Origin: Ectocarpus siliculosus | Taxonomy: Eukaryota; Sar; Phaeophyceae; Ectocarpales; Ectocarpaceae | DNA length: 64,000 bases | NCBI GenBank assembly: GCA_000310025.1 | Contig: FN648581.1 | Location: 48,090-112,089, forward strand | Reading direction: 5' to 3' | The notes under the pieces: model-generated | The model's input: only the letters and a program-made list of their open reading frames with translations | What the model was told of the DNA's origin: nothing | Database searches by the model: none | Program-made: the position numbers and the translations under genes | Shown: one piece after another, positions 56,214 through 64,000 of the stretch | How positions within the stretch are numbered: the first letter of the stretch is position 1 | Layout of the letters: each line of letters opens with the position of its first letter

Positions 56214-57129
56214 CTGTGATGCACATTGTGGGCAAAATAACCGAGGAAGGGACATCAGGGAGATGTTGTAAGACAGCATGTTATGAAGTGAAACTGAAAG
56301 ACGGTAAAGGACAAACATCGTCATGGAAAAAAAAACATGTGGAGTGCAGCAAGCTGCGAAAGGCGTGGAAACAAGATGGTGAAACGACATGTAGGACCGA
56401 AAAGTTGGTTAAATCGCCAAATTCCCTTTACTGACGACACGTTCGGAGGTAGCCGCGTTTTTTTGACGTGTTGGAGGTGGATATAATATCGGTTTTGGGG
56501 CTGTTTGGAGATATTGTACATATCTGGAACGAGTACGTTATGACGATTTTTGGAGGCCGACCCTTGGCCGACCACATGACCATTAACTCAACATAAATTC
56601 ATTAATGCATGTAGTAGTGCCGAAAAGACAATTGTCACGCGGTTTTTCAACTCTATTGCGCTCTTTTTTATCACAAGGGTGACGGCCGGGCAATTTGGGA
56701 AAATTTAGGGGGGTCTGACAGCTAAGCGCAGGTTGCCTCCCGAGAGTACGCAGAGAGGGCTAGGGAGCAATACAGAAAAAATGATTCATTCACTTCGTGG
56801 AACAGCTTGATCCAACGTCACGGCATATCACAGCTATGAAAATAGTGGAGACAGAAAATTACTGCTGTCTCGAGGCATCTCGCGGGTTGCACTACAGGTC
56901 GAGGTTTATGCAATGAGTGTCAGGGTTGGCTAAGGGCATGGGGTCGACTCATGCAAACAATTAAAAATCGAACAACGATAGAGGGGGTCCCGGAGAATTG
57001 TTGGTGTGGTATACTCAAGTACACAGCACAGAGACTCGGGTGGCCGTTTGGTTTTTTCTATTGCTTGTGCTGTTTTCGTCGGGAGAGCGGCAGATAGGTG
57101 CTACGGACGATGCAAGGTGCGATGGAGTC
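56214..57129. other. No supported feature
   Basis: A/T-rich with a poly-A run at 56326 and no convincing exon or repeat end. Confidence 0.4.
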
Positions 57130-57996
57130 ACACAACGCTAGTAACACCAATGCAGTACTGATATAGCACACTTGCTTCCCTGCCTCGGTAGGTGCTGCAG
57201 CTGTATGTGTGTCGTAGGTGTGCTCGCGACCAGCACCAGCTTTGGTAATTGTACAAGCTGTAGGGAGAACTTTATCAGCACCGCTGCTGCTGTGCTGCAC
57301 ACGAAATAATGCCAAGCAGCGTTGCCTCGATGTCGGGATCTCGACAAACCCTACAGCACTTACCATCTTCGGAAGGCTCGCGTCTTGAGAGCGCTCTCCC
57401 GGTGTTCGCCACTACATGTGCAATCTCGAGTTGAAGGAGGAGATCGTCGTGTCGCCCAGTACTCCGTGGATCGAGACAAGCGCGCTATTAGAGCGCAAGC
57501 TGGTGCGCCCATGTTTGTAGCCCAAGCTGAAGGAGCCCCTGGGCTTGGCCGCTTGACCATGGCATCTCCATGGGCTTGGCATAGTTGGTCGTGCGTGTGT
57601 GTGGCATAGTAGTGGTGTGGCTTGGGCTGACTGTTGGGTGTCGCACCCGAGATGCCAGCGGATGCCAACGGGCCGGGGCTCAACTGATCGGAATTCGATG
57701 AAGGGTATGTACATGGCCCGGTCGCCCGTTCACAACGGTCGAGGATGTGGCAGAGGATCCAACCGTACCTGATGGGCTTGTCTGTGGGCTGGGCATGGAC
57801 CACTTGAGCTTAGCAAAGAAGGAAACAAGAGATACCGGTGCCACGGTGGCTTCGTCAGGGGCGTCATACGAGGGGGGGGGTGTTTCTGCACTGACTGGTA
57901 GGTTTTGCATGAGCTTGAAAAGGGGTGCATCGCCACAGCTTCGGTACAAGCCCTGGATGGTTCGTGGGAGGAAGGAGATCAAGGTTCGTGAACTCC
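57130..57996 (-). repeat. Inverted duplication, right copy
   Basis: Reverse of 51044-51840, cut at 57997 by a transposon end. The minus-strand frame 57982-57680 reads FKLMQNLPVSAETPPPSYDA, PDEATVAPVSLVSFFAKLKW and SMPSPQTSPSGTVGSSATSS to TGA; it is open here and broken in the other copy. Confidence 0.65.
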
Positions 57997-58642
57997 ACAG
58001 GTGGAGGTCGAACCCCCTTAGGGACTTTTCGGCAAGGGGGGGGGGGGGGTCATCGGCAAGGTCGAGCCCCTGAAGAGTCCGTCGGGTTGCCCAACCTCCG
58101 TCCCTTCACCAACCTTGGCAACCCCTGACAGAAAAGCGGTTTGGCAAACTCACTGCCTACGATGTGTTTGCCAAGCTCGTTCGCGTACGTGAGATTGGCA
58201 AGGCTAGTTAGCCAGCGTGCGATTGGCGATTGGCAAGGTCATTTTCAAACTTTAGATTGGCAAGGCTAGTGCTGGAACGTGTGATTGGCGATTGGCAAGC
58301 TTGTTCGCGAAAGTGGGATTGCAAGCTCGTTCGCGACCCGGAGATTCGCAAGGCTCATTGCCTACGATGTGTTTGGCAAGGCTAGTTCGCGAGCGTGAGA
58401 TTGCCAAGGTGCTCTGAGCACTTCGACCGGCAGGCTCGGTGAATGTACGAGATAGTTAGCCAGTCACGTTCGCTAAGGCCGACAACGCGAAGGTCGTACC
58501 CGCCCCCGCCCCCGGCACCTCACAGCCGTCGTGGTCGAAGACAGTAAGAGATGGATATGGAGTTCTTCCTTTTCCCGCGAATCCACACATGCTTGTAAAT
58601 TACAAAAAAAGCAACAGCGACTCTTCTCGATACAATACGTCA
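57997..58642 (+). mobile_element. Left end of a second large transposon copy (A-type end)
   Basis: Terminal repeat CACAGGTGGAGGTCGAACCC at 57997, GGGACTTTTCGG, then a shortened TTGGCAAGG array and the same flank as 28504-29372 (AGAGATGGATATGGAGTTCT, CGCGAATCCACACATGC). It stops at 58642 where another terminal repeat begins. The flank (GAACTC) is not TA; the other end is not in the window. Confidence 0.8.
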
Positions 58643-59479
58643 CAGGTGGAGGTCGAACCCCCTTGTGGAGAAAATACCCCTCCCCCCCCCACCTTGCCAA
58701 GGTGGATGTGCCTCATTTTCCTGAATTGTGTACCTTGACAATCTCGGCCGTGCGGCAACCTTGGGAGTCACCACGCCAAGGGGTAAAACATCCAAAGGTT
58801 ATCACAATGCCGGCAACACGCTACCTTGGCAATCTCGGCCGTGCGGCAACCTTGGGAGTCACCTCGCCAAGGGATATAGAATCCAAAGGTCATCGCAATG
58901 CCGGCAACACGCAACCTTGGCAATCTCGGCGGTGCGGCAACCTTGGGAGTCATCTCGCCAAGGGGAAAAAAATCTCGAGGTCATCGCAATGCCGGCAACA
59001 ACACGCGATTGTAGTTATTCATGTGTGTGTGCGGAGGAACAAGGGAGGAACAACTCGGGGGCGCGCAGATTGGAGTGCGGAGGGGGCCCACGGAAGGTGC
59101 ATAATTTCCATAGGGGGGGGGGGCTCTCGAGAAAAAAATGGTTGGAGCTGACGTGGACACGCACGACAGAGCCAGTGTGTCCCTCCCTTCCCGCGCTCCC
59201 GTCCCTCTTACGTGCAAAGAGCATATACACCATCAGCGCTATGAGCAGCACGGGCACTACTGCTCACCCCCAGCATGCTGCAGCAGCACAGTCGCAGTCT
59301 CAACTGCAGAAGAAGGAGGAAAAGATGCAGAAGCACGTCGCGAAGATCAGGACCAAAGTGCGAAGGTTGCGTGACAACCTCACGGATGAGGTGAGGGGGG
59401 CACACCCACCCGATGTAGTATGAACCTTTTGCCCCGTCCCTTTGGATTTGCACCCAATAATATACCCGCCACGACCTCT

Positions 59480-59565
59480 ATACTCTCTCTCCCTCTCTTT
59501 CTTTCTCTGTCTCTCTCTGTCTCTTTCTCTCTTTCTCTCTCTGTCTGCCTGTCTCTCTCTGTCTG

Positions 59566-59640
<75 letters not shown>
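59480..59640 (+). repeat. CT microsatellite
   Basis: Counterpart of the GA tract at 39380-39600, purer here. Confidence 0.9.
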
Positions 59641-59643
<3 letters not shown>

Positions 59644-59717
59644 GCTCGCTCTCCCATTCGTTCCCAGGGATCTCTCCGAAGATGTCAGTACTGCTGTACA
59701 GTAGACTATGACCCAAC

Positions 59718-60771
59718 TTCATTTCGTGACTGGGTTGATTTGAATTTTTATGTCTTTTTCCCCACAACTGGCTCTCTGCGGTCAAAGATTTTCCAAGCAT
59801 GCGTGTACACCCATAAGTCACGGCGGCAAGGATAGTGCAGCAGTGGGTCCCTGTGAGCCCCCACATGGGCTCACAGGGATAGGGACGCGGTGTATGTAAG
59901 GGTGACGAACAGGAGTGAGTACAGTAGTACTACTGTTGTACAGCAGTAGCAGCTATGCGGAGAGAAATAGACTGTACAGCGGGAGTTGTTTCTGAGCAGG
60001 TGTGCATGCCGTCTCCGACAGCAACCGTCCGCACAGAGGATGTACCTGTCCTACCTGTTGGCACATCTTCTCCACCTCATCTTTGGACAGAGCATACACT
60101 GACGGGAAACCGCCTCACAGAAGCGCCAGATCGACGAAAAAAACGGCCCGCGCATCAGAGAATCGAGACCATCATCCACTATCGCACAAAATACATAAAA
60201 ATCGTGATAATTTTTACTAATCTGTACTACAAATAGAGAGCTGTGATCGGAGCTGTGATCAGAGCAGTAGTCCCGAAAACCCTTGCCTTTGAGCGAAATT
60301 TTGCACACAGCAGACGAGCCACCCTCCACTCCCAATACTGGGAACCACACGCACCGCAATCACAACAACATCAAGCACCGAGGCAGTACGTTAGCATCGG
60401 CTCCGGTCTACGCTTGCTCTGCTCTCCCCCACGGATGCGGCACCGGGTTGATCACATGTTCAGGGTGCTGTATGCACCCTCAGGTGGTATTTTGCGTTTG
60501 AATCTTGCAGTACCGGTAGGCAGTAGATTGGATCTGGAAAAGATATCTGCCCCACGTCAGAGAGGTTAGGCATGGGTGAATAGTATTGCACTATGTGAGT
60601 CCTGTGCGCATTGCTGATAAGCGTGTTTTTGGGGTGGGCTGCCTGGGTCTCCCTACTGGTCTCTATGTGTGTTTTTTGCTCTTAGCCGAGGCACAACGGC
60701 GATCTTTCGGCACGCAAAGTGATCGGAGCTGAGAACGGAGCTGAATCAGCCTGTAGTCACGTAAGGGTTAA
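59718..60771 (-). mobile_element. piggyBac-like non-autonomous element, copy 3
   Basis: Inverted counterpart of 38272-39325. TTAA is intact at 60768-60771 next to AGTCACGTAAGGG; the other flank is TTCA at 59718-59721. A GGGGCTTC tandem just outside (60838-60872) has four units here and about two in the other arm (38183-38200). Confidence 0.75.
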
Positions 60772-63700
60772 GACTACTAGGTACGACCCAACGAATCCAT
60801 CTCTATCGAAGAATCCTCAAACTACAGTACAAGTGCAAGGGGCTTCGGGGGCTTCGGGGGCTTCGGGGGCTTCCGCCGTCACGCTTAAGGAAGCGATTCC
60901 AAGATACATGTTTTTTTATCGCGTAAAAGATGCGGTTGGTGAGTTTTAAACGATGTTGACTGGCTGAAAGATACTGCGCCTTGCCGACATCTGTGCATAC
61001 GAAAGAGAAGAGTAGAAAAGAGACTCACGAAGGCTGGGCAAGAGTGGGATGCGGGAGAGCGCTGAGGAGCTGAGGAGTGAGGAGGATGTGCAACCGAACG
61101 AGTGCGGGCGTCGAGAAGCAACGTCACCCTGGTTGTCATATTCATATCTTTCGCTGTTGTTGTTGTTGTTGTTGTTGTTGTTCTTTTCTTCACATTAAAC
61201 AAGTGTCAGTTGCTATTCCCAAAATCTAGCGAAGACTCGGTCGGTGGTCACAAAAATGCTAGAGCCATCAGAAGATACAGTATAAAGAACACTCACACTT
61301 TGCAAGGAAAGGGCCGGCGTCAAGAAGAAGTGCACCTACAATCCCTGCAGTACGTATACGTACCAAAAAATAAATTAAGTACCTGTCCGCACACTACATT
61401 CGACGACAGCGCGCAGAGAAGAGAGAATCAAACACTAATCCCTCGTGTCGCGGCCTTGAATTTAATGTTACCATTGTTTGATCTCCGTGCTGCTCGTCCC
61501 TGTCCCTGCTTGTATCTATTGCTGTGCAGACCAGGTGGATCGACGTGGACGACTACAAAGACGGGAAGCGTCTCGTTTCATTCCTGGCGAAGCACATGTC
61601 CCACGCTCTGACGGGCAGCGAAGCGGCGGTGGAGGGCGCGCTGCTCGCCAATAACAACATCAATTTAGTGGTAAGGTTCGAAAGCTCTCAACAGCTAGGC
61701 TCAGCTACACAGTCTCGACCCCACTGCTGTGCAAGATTGGACATGAAAATCGTTGTGGCGTATTGTAGCCCCTGATGAGGACGTCGGGCTGAGCCGCTTT
61801 GGAGAGCTCACCGTAGGTTCTCGCCGAGAAGCAAAGGATTTGCAACGTCATCATTACGGAAGACGACAATGAAAGAGAGAGACACGCCGGCCAGCTCTCG
61901 ATCCCCTTGGGAATGGGTTCCAGCCCCCAATGCGAAAACGCGCCACCACTCTTCTTTGGGTATCGTCGAAGAAAACGTCTTGTTTGTTTTCCACTAACCC
62001 CCCCCCCTCGCCCCTCCCCCCATTCTGTCGCACGCATTTGTCGCCGTAATGCCCGCTGCAGCACGCTTTTCAGCAAAGTTTGTCGCGGCATTCACGACCA
62101 GGTCCTGCGAAATGTACAAGGCCATACGGCTTGGCATCTTCGACAGCCTCACGGCAACCCTCGACCGCGTAACCAAGAGGAACATCGAGACCGCCGACGA
62201 GGAGGAGTCCGAGGATGATAGTTTCAGGGAGAACGAAGTTCCCGCGCGTCGGCAATCATGCTTCATCGCCTTCGCCCAGCTCAAAGAGACGTAGCTCAAG
62301 AAATGGAAGGATGTGGGTGGCTGATTCGTCTTCTGTTTGGTGGTTGCCTCTCGGGGACGACGCAACTTGTGTGCTGTTGGGCGTTGTTCATTTTGTTTTC
62401 TCCACAATGTCTTGGTGAGTGTGTGCCCTTGGGAAGGCGATGGCGGGTTCTTCGTCGTACATTAGTCCGTATTGGCTTGTGCCGTGTTGTTTTGTGCTCA
62501 TATTGTGCGTGGGCGTGTTGCGGAAGTCTTTTTTTTCGCTCATTGAATTGCAGCCAGTGAATCGGAGAGAGCTACTGCAGCGTGCCTCAGAACACAATCT
62601 TGTTGCCTTAGGTGCCAAATGGAGCAAAAATGGTGGTCGATATATGCTTCAACAGGGACGCGCATGTTTCTCTCTTGTACTATGATAAGCTCAAGCACAT
62701 GCTCTCCAAAGAATATGTTTTTGGTCACGTGTCATGCTACTTGGTTGTACCAGAAGACATATTTGCGAGCATACTGGCGAAAGGCGTACTATTCGGCAAT
62801 ACATACCCGCGGCGTGTTGCGTGATTCCTGAAGCTTACTTCATGAAGCGGTTGTGGTCGTAGGCTACGACCCGCTGCTTTTGCGCTCTCCCTCTTTGTTT
62901 TCCTCATTCAATAGCTCGCGGATACATGTCGTCGCCCGGCTCGAACACAATTTTCTTGGCGCGTGTTTTGATTTGTCGGCAACTGCTGCAAGGTTCAAAG
63001 TAGCTTTCTCGCAAAACCCGAAAATCGAACTGTTACTTGTGTTGCACTGACGTTTCGACAAACACGCAGCATGCATCGGCCGGATAGCTTGCGGGGCGAG
63101 CGTTCCAAACCGTTCGCGACCAGCACACAAATCGGCCCCTGAGGGAGATCTTCGCGCTCAGCCGGGACAAGGATTTCGACGCTCGGGTGAGACATTCTAA
63201 CCTGTTTTTAGATTTTGCTCGAGCGAAGCGAGATTTCTAATCTGGCCTGAGGTCTCGCCGCAATATAGGGCCCCATCAAGACCAAAACGTTTGTACAGTC
63301 CATTCGGTTTTAGAGTACATGACTTGATTTTAGAATGCAGGGGTCAGCAGATGCACTTTTTTTCTCGGAACGCACAGAGGATTGCAGCAGAGAACATACG
63401 CACTGCGGGCGACACCACACAGCAGACAACACACGCACAACGGGCAATAGCATCTGGGCTCGATTGGGCTGGACTCTCTGTGGTGTGATGACGGTATGCA
63501 TTGTGCTGTCTGTCGTGCATGATTTTTTGTTACCGCCGCGTTCATCAACTGCCAGCAATGTGAGCACAGCACCACGTTAGTTCTCGACACCTAGGACGCC
63601 GATCGCCATCGCACCACTTCGAGCGTGTGATCTATTGTGGTGTTCTGGGCAAGATAGTTGTGTTGGGCATTGAGTGCTGTGTGGGGCGAGAGCATCGTGG

Positions 63701-64000
63701 CGATGTGAAATCCGGTTTGGCGTTTTCGCCTTGCGATGTGGCCCGATTGCCCGGGCCAAAAAAACGATTTGGATTCCACGCCGCCACGAAGGTCTTCCCA
63801 CACACAGCACCCATGCCTAACACAACTGTCACGGCCCTAGATATCGCAATGGAGCACACGCTCGAAGTGGTACCAAGACGATTGGTGCGCTAGGTGACGA
63901 GAACTGACTTGTGTCCTGCTGCTTCGCTAGCAGTTGGACAACACCGAACAAAAAAGACGGAACAGAAGCTTCAGCAATAGTATGCGGGGGGTATGTATGA

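Larger units (their letters stand above)
59241..63186 (+). pseudogene. Unknown multi-exon gene of the large transposon, right copy (partial)
   Basis: Exon 1 59241-59390 is intact here: MSSTGTTAHPQHAAAAQSQS, then a basic coiled coil (KKEEKMQKHVAKIRTKVRRL), donor GTGAGG. Exon 2 61530-61670 (acceptor TTGCTGTGCAG, donor GTAAGG). Exon 3 61817-61916 without the stop seen in the other copy. Exon 4 62062 on (acceptor CCGCTGCAG intact), with TAG 62292-62294 shared by both copies. Exon 5/6 62554-62824, where a 2-bp deletion changes the end (GHVSC instead of GHVSWATWLYQ). Exon 7 62915-62999. Exon 8 63070-63186 with a 6-bp deletion and a TAG. The last two exons lie beyond the window if present. Complementary damage in the two copies allows the ancestral exon plan to be read. 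Confidence 0.65.
58643..64000 (+). mobile_element. Inverted second copy of the large transposon's right part, continues past the window
   Basis: Starts with CACAGGTGGAGGTCGAACCC at 58643 and runs collinear with 41039 down to about 35045 in reverse: three-unit array, gene exons, piggyBac-like copy, microsatellites. Homology continues to the last base (TCATACATACCCCCCGCA in reverse at both ends). It appears to be nested in the A-type end at 57997. Flank GT rather than TA. Confidence 0.85.

Noticed and set aside
35045-64000. Interpretation of the long inverted repeats as the ends of one Polinton/Maverick element.
   Set aside because: No DNA polymerase B, packaging ATPase, protease or capsid gene lies between them; the arms are two copies of the right part of the 12.5-kb transposon.

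Overview
The window looks like a repeat-dense stretch of a eukaryotic nuclear genome from a draft assembly, with two 100-base N gaps at 7851-7950 and 34381-34480. Long introns with GTRAG donors, CTGCTGTA-rich low-complexity DNA, and Ty1/copia, LINE, DIRS-type, Helitron-like and IS630/Tc1-like relatives together suggest a stramenopile, most likely a brown alga near Ectocarpus. That placement comes from recall of family resemblance and was not searched. No rRNA, tRNA, CRISPR array or bacterial operon is visible. Nearly all recognisable coding DNA is decayed transposon sequence.

Layout. 1-3210: 3' part of a broken Ty1/copia element. 4141-4934: broken coiled-coil exon. 4990-13640: inverted-repeat arms around a core holding a gap, an unknown exon remnant (9350-9610) and a Helitron-like fragment (9829-10664); the left arm carries a TTAA-flanked piggyBac-like element. 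14556-14958: a MITE with perfect 18-bp terminal repeats. 16841-18450: a LINE pseudogene.

The centre, 20659-46671, reads as one minus-strand DIRS/PAT/Ngaro-type element (gag, RT, RNase H, methyltransferase-like region, tyrosine recombinase) with split direct repeats. It is opened by two nested insertions. One is about 6.5 kb and holds a multi-exon IS630-like DDE transposase pseudogene (21304-26651). The other is a 12,536-bp DNA transposon (28504-41039) with 25-bp terminal inverted repeats, inserted in the recombinase frame with a TA target duplication. Removing it and one TA reconnects the recombinase frame exactly.

The 12.5-kb element carries tandem subterminal arrays and a minus-strand gene of about ten exons whose protein I do not recognise. 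A second copy of its right-hand 5.4 kb lies inverted at 58643-64000 and runs off the window, so the gene can be compared between copies. Between them (46.7-58 kb) are more subterminal-like arrays, a palindromic repeat, an inverted duplication (51.1-51.8 / 57.1-58.0 kb) and the best candidate for a host gene, minus-strand exons at 53196-56213.
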